From assembly GCA_934047225.1 (NCBI GenBank), contig OW203992.1, forward strand, positions 11,521,501 through 11,585,500: 64,000 bases of DNA. Reading direction: 5' to 3'. Made by a program: the position numbers and the translations under genes. Within the stretch, counting starts at the first letter, position 1. Each line of letters opens with the position of its first letter. The stretch is from Ypsolopha sequella. Its lineage: Eukaryota > Arthropoda > Insecta > Lepidoptera > Ypsolophidae. This document shows, piece after piece, positions 22,297 to 33,026 of the stretch. The notes under the pieces are model-generated. The model was given only the letters and a program-made list of their open reading frames with translations. It had not been told where the DNA came from and ran no database searches.

Positions 22297-24242
22297 GTTA
22301 AATTAAAAAAATCAGTTACTTTAAAACCAGTTTGTAGATTGTATGTATTGTACATAAAATCAACAAACAAGAAGAACATAAAAAGAACAAATGTCCCACA
22401 CTCTGTATATAAGGGATGTATTCGCATGTTTTATTTAACTTGTTCGGGTCTTCGAATCAGAGGACATGCAAGGAACATCCCGGGACAAGGTCGCCCGACC
22501 TCTCCCTCAATTTTAATGTGATCCCTTTGATAGTTCGTAAGAAGTGTAAGGAATGTAAAAAGTGTAAGGAAAATAAAAATGGTTCTGTGAATAGTACGCG
22601 TCAACAAATCCTATGAAATAAACATTGAGTACTTTGTGTTTCTGGATTCATGGATGTTTTCGTACATTATTTCCTGCATGATATACTGGTATGATACACA
22701 GTTTTATTTGTTTTACGTAAATATATGTTTGGCAAATTGTCATCACTAGTTTTCTTCAGGTATTTATAAAACACTTTTGCTTTACACTTGTACATTTTTA
22801 AAACAACATACTTTATCAGCTAAACTGCCTTATCAAATTTAAAATGATTTTGATCGACACTAATTATTTGATAAAAAACAAAATGACTTCCAGTTCTGAT
22901 TCGAATACTAAAGAATTTTGTTTGAAAAAGTTTATCTGAAAAATAATATAACAAAAATAATCATTTGCCCTTATTTTTGTCGAATCTCTAGTATTAATGT
23001 GAATACATCAATCAAAGTATACCTAAAAATTTATATTAACATGCCCCAAACGCATGTAATCTGTCTTCATATCAAATCTACAAAGCAGGAAATCGATCTG
23101 TTATTATTGTTAAAATAATCAAATTTTTCCATAATGTCCTTTTACAATAACACAATACACCGCAGAGCCGTCAACAACGTCCCCATCCACCTACACACCA
23201 CAACCTTCCACCCACACACCACCACATATCATTTCGGCTAATTTTCTGGTGGCTTCCTCTGCCAGTGAGCTAATAATTTGCGTTTTCAATTCGGAGTGGG
23301 TTTCAATCAAAGCGCACGCACTCGCGTCACATCCTCGCCGCGCCGGCGAAACCTTTTAGAATAAGAATTGTCTTTTTACAGCAACGTCGCTTTCCGGTGA
23401 CGGGTGGCTAAACGTGGAAAGGGATTTTTTTGTGTGGATGGGCTTTTAAAATTGTTTTGAATTCCAATGTGGCGACGGAAGCTTTTTGTTATTTGAAAAG
23501 CAGAGGTAAATTGACTTATGTTAGTCTATGATCAAGTTAACTAGAAGTTTATGGACTACATTGGCTATCAAAAGGTTGGTTTCTTTTCAAATCCGAACGA
23601 TCTGACGTTCTTTATTAAAAACCTATGAACAAGCGAAGTTTTACATACAGTTCAACATAATCTTTTCAGTAAGTCACAAATAAATAACTGCTAAAATCCG
23701 TAAAAACAAACACCCTTATATTTTTTTCAAATAGAGACGTTCCGAAGTTTCACTTCGACACGTGTAAGAGCAATCGAGGAAGGAATCGGGTCACACGAAC
23801 AGAGCAACTGTTTAACCGGGAGCCAAATAATAAAAGTTCCGAGCACCATCTGGTATCCAAAGACAACTGACTCCAATAATATCTTAAAGCAATAATAAGA
23901 GTAACCGCCTCCACACAATTGCGCCCAGCGGCTCCGGCCGTGCCGGGCTGGGCCGTCGTGCCCAGCCGGCATGAAATTAAAGCCGTCGCCCGGCGAACGA
24001 ATGATTGAATAATAAACGAAAGAATCCGCGTTCTGCGCTTGTATTACGTATTCATGACGACTGGTCCACTGGACGCCGTGTGACACCGCACCATCCCGTC
24101 TATCCCGACTGAATGACACGCCATTTTCGACGTAAGGTTTTAAGAAAAACTACAGCTATTTTAATTCGTGAAGAAAAACCCTTTTGTTTTCTTTTTTCTC
24201 GATCAATATAGGTATTTTGTTTTATGTTTGGTTGACATTGGT
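22297..24242. other. Unique DNA with a GC-rich island
   Basis: Island at 23,900-24,010 (CGCCCAGCGGCTCCGGCCG, GGGCTGGGCCGTCGTGCCC). A 130-codon minus-strand frame (23,727-24,119) spans it, but its protein fits no family, shows no domain and ends in AT-rich low-quality sequence. A second GC-rich part lies at 23,160-23,420. Confidence 0.45.
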
Positions 24243-24389
24243 ATCGATTCGGTGTAGCACGATTTAACTTATCTGACAGGACTAAGCTTAATTAAGCGTT
24301 CTGCCCTTATCTTTTCAATAAAGAAAGAAAAAAACAGAACGCTTAAACTAAGTTTAGTCCTCTCAAATAAGTTACACCGAATCGACATC
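24243..24389. mobile_element. Fold-back MITE, TCGATTCGGTGTA family, copy 1
   Basis: Inverted ends ATCGATTCGGTGTAGCAC and GTTACACCGAATCGACAT, with inner arms GACAGGACTAAGCTTAATTA and TTAAACTAAGTTTAGTCCTC around a short A/T loop. A second copy lies at 26,746-26,888. About 147 bp, non-coding. Confidence 0.8.
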
Positions 24390-24504
24390 AGTACCTACTT
24401 ACTTTTTTCTGTTCTTAAGCTTTTATATTTTTCTTATATATATATATAATTGTATATATTGTTTACACGGTCACAATAAACATTATAGGTACATATATTA
24501 TTAG

Positions 24505-24560
24505 GAGTACGGGACTCACCGTGTGTAGGTAAACACGAAGGGTCCCGTACTCGTAATAAG
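24505..24560. repeat. Short hairpin
   Basis: ATTAGGAGTACGGGACTC pairs with GGGTCCCGTACTCGTAAT across a 20-nt loop. Not followed by a T run in a gene context, so I do not call it a terminator. Confidence 0.5.
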
Positions 24561-24782
24561 AAGTTTGTACTTATAGAAGATCATTTTAAATTGATGACAA
24601 CCTTCCTTATCTTTTGAGTATAATAATATTAATAACACAACTATAACTTTAAAACTAAAAAACCGAATTCGATGTTTTTTTTTCAACGTCATAAAACTAT
24701 GCGATTTTTACTAACACACGTAAGTAAGTCTTTTAGATGGTTTTATGCGTGCGGATATAGTTGGATATGGTATACAGTTATA

Positions 24783-25050
24783 TACAACGTGTAACAGAAA
24801 GGTGTAACCATATTTGAAGAGCTTATTCAGTCAATGGTATAGAACAACTTTTACTATGGAACAAACCCTGTATCTCGAAAAAAAATTTATCTGTTTCATA
24901 GAAAAATGCAATGCCGCTCGGCCGAAATGTATGGAAGGGCAGATTTTTTTTTGATATTTCAGGGTTGGCTCCATAGTAAAAGTTGTTCTATACCATTGAC
25001 TGAATAAGCTGTTCAAATATGGTTACACCTTTCCGTTACACCTTGTATAC
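24783..25050. mobile_element. Fold-back MITE, GTGTAACAGAAAGGTGTAAC family, copy 1
   Basis: Ends ACAACGTGTAACAGAAAGG and CCTTTCCGTTACACCTTGT are inverted. The inner arms carry CTTATTCAGTCAATGGTATA and AACAACTTTTACTATGGA. The unpaired centre has ATGCAATGCCGCTCGGCCGA. Second copy at 58,467-58,729. Confidence 0.8.
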
Positions 25051-25697
25051 ATAACTATACACATTCGCAAAAAAAGTGTGCGTTAGGAATGCGAAAGGAT
25101 GATTGTTCATATGATGGATTAAAGTAATTAACTATCTACTCCGGATGATTCAACGCAGGGAGGAGCACAAACTAATATACCCAAATCCCACAGGACCCGA
25201 CCGCAAAGCAACTTAACCCGAAATTAAATCAAAGAGGGGCTTAACCAATCAAGTCGAGTGCTATCATTGAATCGGCAAAAGAACACTAAAATTACTTCTT
25301 GATGCGGAGAACGAAGATTCATCGTAAAAGTGGTGGGTGTAGGTTGAGCGGGGTGAGGTAAGGGTGGAAGGTCGAGGAGGTTGTCTGAACGGTTTTCCGT
25401 GTTTCACCGACGTCCGTGCGCGCCGATTACGCCACACGTACCTAATAGAGCGGACTGTGAGGCTTCACCATCCGGTACTGTGTTTAAACATGAAAAACCG
25501 TTCCGCTACTGTTGTAAATGTTTGCTCCAGATTTACTTCTCTACGTTTTAGTAGCTTCTTATCCCGGATTTATGACTGTGGGACTCTTAACTAAGTTTAA
25601 AAAGCGCTTAAATCTAACGATGACAAGCTATTGTCAAGTTTTTAGTATACGGGTTCCTTCGGTGTAGATAATTATAATTTGTTAATTACAAAAGTAA
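25051..25697. other. Unique DNA with GC-rich island
   Basis: 25,320-25,460 is GC-rich (GGTCGAGGAGGTTGTC, CGTCCGTGCGCGCCG). No recognised product. Confidence 0.4.
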
Positions 25698-26033
25698 TCT
25701 TGATTTTCAACGCAAACACTTGTACAATTTGCTTGATAAATGTATATATTTGTTGCACACTTCCCAACCGGTTTCTGAAATTAATTTATCTTCATGGGAT
25801 AAAACAAATTATTTAATTTTATTCGACGAGCTATAAACGACAAACGTATTCCAACAATGATTGTAAGCTTACAATACGCTTATCGTTTATAGCTAGTCGA
25901 ATAATATTAAATAATTTGTGTTAAGCCCTGAAAATTGATTAATTACCGAAACCGGTCCGGAAGTGTGAAACAAAAATACAAATTAATGAAACAAATTGTA
26001 CATGTCTCTGTGTTGAAAATCAAGATGCGGTCC
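25698..26033. mobile_element. Large fold-back element
   Basis: Outer arms CTTGATTTTCAACGC and TTGAAAATCAAG; then ACTTGTACAATTTG and AAATTGTACATGT; then CACTTCCCAACCGGTTTCTG and CGAAACCGGTCCGGAAGTGT; then GAGCTATAAACGACAAACG and CGCTTATCGTTTATAGC, near the centre at about 25,860. Arms total about 150 bp with mismatches. Shares the AACCGGTTTC core with other fold-backs here. Confidence 0.75.
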
Positions 26034-26745
26034 ATGTTTCATTGAGTGCCGACAATCGCAAGTATAAATTATACAAAATTAATAATTTATCTCGGGTGTA
26101 AATGGACAGGTCTCTAAAAATAAAACCCTATAATCTACTGATCATACTGGACAACTTTACCAAGGAAGGAAAACTACCAAAAAAATAATTGACGAGCCTA
26201 TAGAAAATTCACAAAAGGATTTCAAAATTAATTGGGACACCTGAAAATATTCTTTTTATTTCCGCAGGTAATGTTTCTTAGGAAACGTTGTTCAGTATTA
26301 TCAAAAAAGATATGTTGTGCCAAAGTACCAACATTTTTACGGAACCAGAACTTGCCCGTATTTAATACCGAAGATATTTAACACAATACCGGTAGAGGTT
26401 GACGAAACTTTAAATGGCAAAATCAGTAAAAATAAATATAAAAAGATTTTAAAAAGTGTTTTCTCAGCTTTACATAAATTAGGAAAAACTGTATAACTTA
26501 TTGTTTTAAATGAAACCTGTATTTAAAATAAGTTTAGATTTAAAAGTACTTGACTAAGTTTACTAACAAAATTTATTCTATTTTATTTATTTTGTGGTCC
26601 ATAGTTGATCTTTCAATAAATGATTTGATTTTATTTGATTTTATTTTAAAAGCCTTTGTAAAAAAGACATGTAGACACCGAGAGCTATAACCGATAAACT
26701 GCTGAGCAGTTTGGCTTAAAAATTGTAAAAAATAACATGATAAGT
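26034..26745. other. AT-rich DNA, no gene seen
   Basis: Nothing recognised. At 26,620-26,650 there is a TTTGATTTTATTTGATTTTA tract. Confidence 0.45.
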
Positions 26746-26888
26746 GTGTCGATTCGGTGTAACTGACATGACTAAACTTAATTTAAGCGTTCTGTCTTTT
26801 TCTTTCTGTATCGAAAAGACAAAGACAGGACGCTCAAAATAAGATTAGTCCTGTCAAACAAGTTAAGTTGTGTTGCGCCGAATCGACA
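26746..26888. mobile_element. Fold-back MITE, TCGATTCGGTGTA family, copy 2
   Basis: Ends GTGTCGATTCGGTGTAAC and GCGCCGAATCGACACC, inner arms ACATGACTAAACTTAATTTA and AAAATAAGATTAGTCCTGTC. About 143 bp, same layout as 24,243-24,389. Confidence 0.8.
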
Positions 26889-26915
26889 CCATTGTCTTTT
26901 GATAAATAAATAATA

Positions 26916-26942
26916 TCTATATCTATCTATCTATCTATCTAT
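26916..26942 (+). repeat. ATCT microsatellite
   Basis: ATATCTATATCTATCTATCTA and one or two more ATCT units, ending TATAG. Confidence 0.9.
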
Positions 26943-27418
26943 AGTACATTATGTGGTTTCACTTAAAGATTCCTGTCCATCTATGTACACCCGGTAAACA
27001 TTGTTACGAGATGAATCTCTGAACGGGTGTCTAAGTTGTTTTCGAGTTTGAACTGTTAACTACAAGTCAGGTTTTAACGTGGTGGTAGGCGATTCTTATA
27101 TATCGTCATATGGACGATAGCTTAAGGCCCTTAATAATGTTATTTGAATACATTTCTTGTTTTTCTCATAATTTTTACGTGACGTGTGCATGAATGAAAC
27201 TCTCAACGCGTAGAACATAAATAAAGGTATGTTTAAAGCCTAAAAAACCTATTAAAAGTAGCATTAAAGTAAATGAAAAAATATGTTTTGAAATCTTCAA
27301 ATTCCACACTATGAATTAACGTAAAATGTATATTATTTATTGCTTTCTTACTAACTAAAATAAAATCTTTCTTTTCTGATAGTTCTGCAAGAATACTGAT
27401 TTTTAGGGGACTGGAGCC
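26943..27418. other. Unique DNA, no gene seen
   Basis: ATTATGTGGTTTCACTTAAAG ... GTACACCCGGTAAACA at 26,949-27,000 resembles 56,110-56,160, so a short dispersed repeat may end here. The rest is unique. Confidence 0.4.
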
Positions 27419-27843
27419 TTAAGGCGCTACGGAAAAAAAATCGACACTTTTAGAACTTGCATATCTACTTCAATAAAGAATGTGTTATTTTGATAAAATA
27501 GTATATTATTTTTGGAATATGTTTCTAGGGATCTGCTTAAACAGAAACGCTTTAGGAGAAATTCGGCTCGATACAAATATTTATTGAAGTGAAGTGTTTT
27601 TTGACACCAATTCTGCTGGTTTGACAATTTGGAATGACATATGGACTGCAATTATATTTTATTAGATGGGTTTTAACAGTTTCTAGGTCCTGGTTTAATG
27701 AAATTTTGATAGCAACTTTAGAACATTGTATATTAATAAAAACCGACTTTTTGCTATTTTTCCTCGAATCTGTCCCTCTCACACTGAGGATTTTTTCGCA
27801 TATGGAGTAACAGGGACTCTAAAACTTTTACATATCGCCTTAA
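27419..27843 (-). mobile_element. TTAA-flanked MITE, copy 3
   Basis: TTAA on both sides (27,419-27,422 and 27,840-27,843). Read on the minus strand it begins GGCGATATGTAAAAGTTTTAG, then CCATATGCGAAAAAATCC, as in 4,388-5,047, but is shorter (425 bp). The open frames at 27,427-27,782 are inside this non-coding element. Confidence 0.75.
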
Positions 27844-27845
27844 CG

Positions 27846-27955
27846 TGCCCTCCGAATCACATAGATAGAACACAAAAATAACCGTACGGAATCTGAACCC
27901 GCGACATCAAGTTTAGTAGCCAAGACGTTTGAACCACTAGACAACATTGACGAAC
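27846..27955 (-). mobile_element. tRNA-like SINE head
   Basis: On the minus strand it has an A-box-like TCTAGTGGTTCAAACG and a B-box GGGTTCAGATTCC, spaced as in a tRNA-derived SINE. No full cloverleaf or CCA acceptor stem, so not a tRNA gene. It lies directly beside the TTAA MITE. Confidence 0.55.
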
Positions 27956-28120
27956 CTTATCGTAGATATCTGCTTGTAAATCGCATCAACATGAATTTTT
28001 CTTTTTTTTTCGAGGTCTTAGGTCCTCGAGGATTTTCAATTTATCAGTATTTTTTTCAAACCAGATGTTGTCAAAGATTATCCATTTTTTTTTTCAAATC
28101 TTTAGAGTCTTAGAGGCTCT

Positions 28121-28541
28121 AATAGTAGTTTATGCTACAAGGGCGCAAAGGAATAAATTATGAAGACGATTTAAAACACGAGCGTAGCGAGTATTTTAAA
28201 CGTAACCGAGTAATTTATTGCTTTTACGCCCGTGTATCATACTACGTTTTTCAATGCATAGTGTGAGGAAATGAAAACAAATATAATCTTGTGAACTTTA
28301 AATTATGATTGGCTCAAAAGGATTGTATCCAGAGCCGTTAAACAGTGGAAAAAAAGTATAACATCTATGGTACACAGGAAAGCCTGCAGGTTAGCCAACC
28401 ATTGCAAACAAATTAAAAAAAAATAATAATAATAAAGCCACAGCCGTCTCGGCTGTGATAAAGCCCTAGGGCAAAATAATCGACTTTCTGTTCGGTTTTG
28501 ATGCATAAAAAGTGGGCCTTTACGAGCACATGCATTGAAAA
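28121..28541 (+). mobile_element. SINE-like retroposon, family A, copy 3
   Basis: The longest copy, with the complete 5' part (GTAGTTTATGCTACAAGGGCG, GACGATTTAAAACACGAGCG) and body. At 28,440-28,465 it has a private 26-bp insertion containing the hairpin ACAGCCGTCTCGGCTGT followed by a second AAAGCC. The frame at 28,303-28,506 (minus) is incidental. Confidence 0.75.
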
Positions 28542-28583
28542 ATTTTTTTTTGGCGTCTCGTTGTTTTGCCCACGTACTGTGAG

Positions 28584-28720
28584 GCAGATTTTAAAGCTTT
28601 CATTTTAAAGTGCTGTCAAATCTAAATTTTCTTCATTGCAAAATGTAAGGAATAAAAGGAATAAAAGCATGGCAAACATTTTGACAGCACTTATACTTAA
28701 ATTAAAACCTACAGAATCTG
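28584..28720. mobile_element. MITE, TGCTGTCAAA family, copy 1 (diverged)
   Basis: Inverted ends CAGATTTTAAAG and ACAGAATCTG, with TAAAGTGCTGTCAAAT paired with TTTTGACAGCACTTATA. The same end motifs (AGTGCTGTCAAA, TTTGACAGCACT) define the MITE inserted at 49,056. Confidence 0.6.
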
Positions 28721-29640
28721 TTTTAATCAGCCCCAAACAGAAAAGCTTACATCTTTAACAGTTCCGGGTTTTGTGACAGAACCATGAAAAATGTTCTGAT
28801 TCAAATGGTTTATGTTAAAATTGTAACGAATGACCCTTCCTTCGAGTATAAATAATTATGTTAATTGGATTAAAAATCCACATGGGAATTAATATTTGAA
28901 TTAGGCACTTTTGTAATTAAGAGAAGGGCTTATGTTTCGGTACAAAGATGCAATTTACGCGGCGCGGCGGTTAGCGGAGGTGTCTGACACCTGGGTCGTG
29001 TCTCCTTTTACTTTATCCCGTAAAGATTAAGTCCCCCAAAATTTCCCGCATACGTGGCAAGGCCCCCGTCGTGAAGTGAGTCATTTGGCCTCTGTTTACT
29101 GGATTAGGGGATTTTTACAACGCTGCTCTCTCTCCGGCCTGTGAAACGTGTCGTAGCTGCTAAATGCATATGCCCTAAAGCGCTTCTGGGAGTAATACGA
29201 TGAGATTTAAAATATGAAGGGAGGGCTCGAGCCCGTCAAACAAACCTGCGACGAGAAATTTCTTGAGAGCTATTTGATTGACCCGAAAAGTTTGGTGTTA
29301 ACTTGAGTTCTGCAACTTTTCCGACACGTTGATGGTATTACTTTCAGTGTTGATGATCTAATAAGCGTACAGATTGAAATAGTCTGGCGTATTCTATACA
29401 TGTCTGCGATCATAGGCGTGCTGCCGCAAACAAATCAGCTCGATAAGCAGAAGCCCCAGGGATAAAGCCGAGACAGGCTTTGAGGAACTTAAGCTGGATA
29501 CGGAACCTCATACAAAACTGCAAGATGAAGCTTTTAAGAGTCTTCAAACAAAGAATTAAAACTGTTTTTCCCAAAAATATATTGTAACGTTATCATTTCA
29601 TACCATAAAGACAAGCTAGTAAGTACCTACTTCACCTTGG
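28721..29640. other. Unique DNA with GC-rich stretch
   Basis: 28,950-29,260 is GC-richer (TTACGCGGCGCGGCGG, TTGGCCTCTGTTTACTGG, CTGCTCTCTCTCCGGCC). No protein recognised. Confidence 0.4.
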
Positions 29641-29692
29641 AGAGTTATTTCAAGTCTCCAGAACTTGAAATAACTTGAAATAACTCTCCAGG
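29641..29692. repeat. Hairpin with duplicated arm motif
   Basis: GGAGAGTTATTTCAAGT pairs with ACTTGAAATAACTCTCC. The right arm's ACTTGAAATA is repeated in tandem, so one arm has two pairing partners, a small version of the structure at 9,270-9,595. Confidence 0.65.
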
Positions 29693-29779
29693 AAGTGTCT
29701 CATTATTAAGTGTCCATGAAATTCGTATGAAAATCATTTACATACCATATGTTGATTTTTAAAACTATTCGAGACGTTG

Positions 29780-30316
29780 ACGTTATATAGGGATGTGCTT
29801 CGACATTCTTTGTATTTGTCATAGTGATATCCTTAGGGGCTGTCCATATATTACGTCATAGATTGTTTGCCGATTTTCGACCCCCTCCCCCCTAAAACCA
29901 TCCTATCGTCACTATCCAATGACCCCACCCTCTCACAAAACTGATGTAATTTTAGTTATCTGTATAACAAAATTAATATTGTTGTTAAAACAATAGTTTT
30001 TTTCTTTTGACAAGACCCCCCATTATTTCCACTTACGTATATGCTCATGATATTCCGTCATCCGCAGACCAGACCCCCCCAAGTAATTTCAAATTACGTA
30101 ATATATGGACGGCCTCTTACGCTAGAGATGGACTTTGACATTTTTTGACTTCGAAATATAGTGATGTCCCCGAGTTCGTAGTGATGTCTCTGACGTTAGG
30201 GATGTGCTTTGACATTCTTTGACTTTGACATAGTGATGTGCCTCACACTAGAGATGGACTTTGTCTATATTTCACTTTGACATAGTGATGTACTTGACAT
30301 TAAGGATGTACCTTAG
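29780..30316 (+). repeat. Degenerate minisatellite interrupted by a MITE
   Basis: Units like GGGATGTGCTTTGACATTC, TTTGACTTTGACATAGTGATG and ACTAGAGATGGACTTTG recur about every 60 bp before and after the MITE at 29,836-30,116. The unit is worn and copy number uncertain. Confidence 0.5.
29836..30116. mobile_element. MITE with GGGGCTGTCCATATATTACG ends
   Basis: 281 bp with about 20-bp TIRs: GGGGCTGTCCATATATTACG on the left, and the right end reads CGTAATATATGGACGGCCTC. Flanked by TTA on both sides (29,833-29,835 and 30,117-30,119), a probable 3-bp target duplication. Elements with this 'gtccataTATtacgt' end occur widely in insects. Non-coding. Confidence 0.75.
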
Positions 30317-30321
30317 GTGAG

Positions 30322-30722
30322 GTTGTGCGGCACCCAGCGCGAACCAGCGCTGCACTGGGTGCCGCACAACTGAGCTCCTCAAGCGAAGGTGCTCATTTAG
30401 AGTATAATGAATGCTTCCCGATCCAATCTGCAATATGTGCTGAATCTCTTCATACGTAATTCGAATATTCTCTTGAATTAAATTTTTCAGAGCTAGCACG
30501 TTTCGTTCTGTAACAGCCGTCAAAGGGCGACCACTTCTTTCTTCATCCCTCAAAATTAGTCCACCGCGCTTAAATTCGTTATACCATTGGTACACAGTTG
30601 CCTTAGAAGGGCTTTTATCTATAAATGCCTTTTGAAGAATATTATACGATTCGTCAGGCTTTAGGCGACATTTGAAATCGTAAAAAAATCATCGCGCGAA
30701 AATGTTCCCGACGCTGATCCAT
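30322..30722 (-). pseudogene. Mariner transposase, 5' fragment (broken)
   Basis: Reads from M at 30,722 through the paired helix-turn-helix DNA-binding region of a mariner transposase. Recognisable pieces are DQRREHFRAMIF, then RLKPDESYNILQKAFIDKS, KATVYQWYNEFKRGG, LRDEERSGRPLTAVTE and EEIQHILQIGSGSIH. One extra T in a T-run near 30,690 shifts the frame before RLKPDE. After SVVRHP (30,370) mariner sequence is replaced by a 16-bp-arm hairpin (30,322-30,370), and the catalytic domain is absent. So it cannot make active transposase. A relative is at 56,418-57,492. Confidence 0.8.
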
Positions 30723-30873
30723 TTTTTAATGAGAACCCATAGTTCAATTTAGTTCGTATAACTTTTAAATAAATGTATTTAGATAATTCAAAAACAAAGG
30801 CGTCAGTGCAGGACGGAAATTTTGCTTGATACTGGGCCTTAACACATCAGTGACATAAAATCATACAGACATA

Positions 30874-31397
30874 CAGGGTGTCCCATAATAAGCGAATCAA
30901 ATTGTTATGGGAGGTAGCTTAGTCCAATTCCTATCAAATAAAATAAACATAGGTGAAACAAAAGTTCGATGGTTTTTGAGTTAATTAACTTTTTCAAAAA
31001 AATTTGAAAACATCTTCCCGTCCCTGTTTTTTTTGCTGTCATTACTTTATTTTTCAGTTAAGATTTTTTTTATTTTTAGATTATTATTTAAAAATAACTA
31101 TTTCATGAATTGGCTACCAAACATTTTAGAAAAGTTACGGCAAATTTAAATGGCAAGACTTTGTTTTCACTTCTTGTGTAAATTCGAAAAAAATCTTTAA
31201 ACTTTGGATCTCTGTGATGAAAAAAAAAAAGTATGGAGTGGGAATGATAAACTATTTTGAAAACTTGCTCACTTAATGTTATTTCCAAAAATGTATAACA
31301 TTTGACCACTTTCATAAGGGCGAGACTAGTTATTGGCCTTGACCACGGGCTGGAATGGATTTTTAAAAATATTTACTTTCCATAATTTGAACTAAAA
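30874..31397 (+). repeat. Left terminal inverted repeat of the rosa-like element
   Basis: Mirror of 33,027-33,532. Begins CAGGGTGTCCCATAATAAGC; inner end near CATAATTTGAACTAAAA. The 70-codon frame at 31,103-31,315 lies inside it and is not a gene. Confidence 0.9.
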
Positions 31398-31520
31398 TGC
31401 TATAAAAGTAAAAATTGTTGAGTTTTAATTAAAACAATGTGAAGAAGTGATTATTTTTTTTATTATAAAAAAGTGTATACCGACAAGAAAAAGTGAACAA
31501 TTTTTTTTAAGAATATCTCC

Positions 31521-32648
31521 TTATAACAAATGTTCGAACTGAAGCTCGCCTGTGCGAATGCATAAACGACACCGGCATATCGGCACTCAGCCTGCGCCGA
31601 CTAAAACGAAATTTCGTTTTAGTCGGCGCAGGCTGAGTGCCGATATGCTTCTGGCGGCTTGTGTCACTCGTTCGCGTAGTTCTCCCTCATTGTGAATGGG
31701 CTTTGCGTACACTCGATCCTTTAAACAGCCCCAGTAGAAGAAGTCGAGTGGATTAAGGTCTGGCGACCTTGGTGGCCACGGAATGGGGCCTAGTCTGCCA
31801 ATCCAACGGCTGGGGTATGCTTCGTTGAGATGAGATCTTACTTGAACAGCATAATGAGCCGGACACCCGTCATTTTGCAGCCACATTTGTGCTCGGGCTT
31901 GAAGTGACTCGTCTTCTAACAAAACTGGCAAAGTATTTTGCAGAAATTCCAAGTAATTTTGTCCGTTCAGAACTGAGGGCAGTTCTACTGGGCCCACGAT
32001 TCGACCGTTGTAAATTCCGGCCCACATGTTTATTTTAAATTGGTACTGTGAATGGTCTTCCTTCTTTTCATGCGGATTGACCATCCGCCAACTGTGGAGA
32101 TTATGCAAATTGATGTAGCCATCTTTCCTGCAGGCGGACTCATCACTCCACAATACGTGATTAAAAAAATCCGGGTCTTCTTGGTGTTTGCGTAGCATTC
32201 GTTGGCAAAATACCACGCGCTTCGCATAATCGCGTGTCAGAAGTGCTTGTACACGCGTAACATGGTAAGGATGATATTGATATCGTTTGAGTACTCTATG
32301 CACAGTGGATTTCGGTATTCCCGTAGTTTGTTCGATGCGCCGACAAGAAGTTGATGGATCGTCTTCAATTTGTAAGAGAACTTCCTCATCGTCAACCTCT
32401 ACAGGTCTACCCTCACCACCGTGTCTGCCTGGATTTCTTCCTTCTCTGAAGGCTTTGTCAACCCTTAAAAAAACTCCATATTGTGGGTGTTGTCGGTTTG
32501 GATAACGATCAGCATAAATCCTTGCAGCTTGTCTAGCAGAGTATTCGACACTTCCACGTATTTCGTCGAAATGTCTGGTTTCTCCATAAATCAAATGCAT
32601 ATCTGCATACTCATGATGGGTAAATGGATGGTCTTGATGATTTGCCAT
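31521..32648 (-). pseudogene. DD41D (rosa-like) transposase, one in-frame stop
   Basis: Start chosen at M (32,648) of MANHQDHPFTHHEYADM. Upstream codons to 32,909 are open but hydrophobic and unlike transposases. Numbering from this M: the N-terminal helix-turn-helix DNA-binding region is at about 20-130, with a GRPVEV motif near 80 and a second HTH around IPKSTVHRVLKRY. The catalytic DDD triad is D169 (LWSDESA), D260 (QNDGCPAHY) and D302 (SPDLNPLDFF), with 41 residues between the last two, the spacing of the rosa group of the Tc1/mariner (IS630) superfamily. A TGA at 31,587-31,589 stops the frame after residue 353. Downstream the same frame resumes and ends with RCRLCIRTGELQFEHLL and TAA (31,521), a typical mariner-type C-terminus. 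The stop lies in a 33-nt inverted copy of the adjacent coding sequence. The triad is intact, so loss of function is inferred only from the lost tail. Confidence 0.9.
31575..31648. repeat. Perfect 74-bp palindrome in the transposase 3' end
   Basis: Two 37-bp arms with no spacer, centred between 31,611 and 31,612 (CGAAA/TTTCG). Outer ends are GCATATCGGCACTC and its inverse. The half nearer 31,648 is normal transposase coding sequence; the other half is an inverted copy that inserts 11 codons including TGA. Confidence 0.95.
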
Positions 32649-33026
32649 GATGCAACAAATCACAAACACAATGATCCAATTCACAAGCAAAACAAGTCCC
32701 GAGAAGCGCCAAGTCGTACACTTCACAAGATACCAAATCAAGAGCACAGCAAAGTCCAAATTAAAGCCAGGTTCGTTGGAATATCGCAATACGGAAGCAG
32801 TGATAGTACACGAGTGTAGCACAGTAGGTAAAGTGTTGCACTGAGCGACAAGTGAGTGCGCAAACAAACAACAATGGCAAATTAGTGGTGGCATGGCAGC
32901 TAGCTTCATGTTAAAACGAGACAGCTATACATCACGCTTTTGATGTCCTTGTTTATTTTTTAACTGTTCTTAGATAAATAGTCAAAAGAACGGTTAGAAC
33001 GTCGATGCGATAGTGTAAATAAGATT

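Noticed and set aside
23727..24119. 130-codon minus-strand open frame
   Set aside because: It spans a GC-rich island where stop codons are rarer. The protein has no recognisable domain and no splice or promoter context was seen.
24505..24560. Transcription terminator
   Set aside because: It is a hairpin without a gene beside it and without a T run; intrinsic terminators are not expected in this eukaryotic DNA.
27846..27955. tRNA gene
   Set aside because: A- and B-box-like sequences are present, but no complete cloverleaf or paired acceptor stem, so a SINE head fits better.
32287..32844. Plus-strand frames opposite the rosa-like transposase
   Set aside because: They are antisense shadows of the transposase gene and its upstream region.
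32649..32909. 87-codon upstream extension of the transposase
   Set aside because: It is open and in frame but hydrophobic and unlike transposase N-termini. The internal M at 32,648 starts the recognisable protein.
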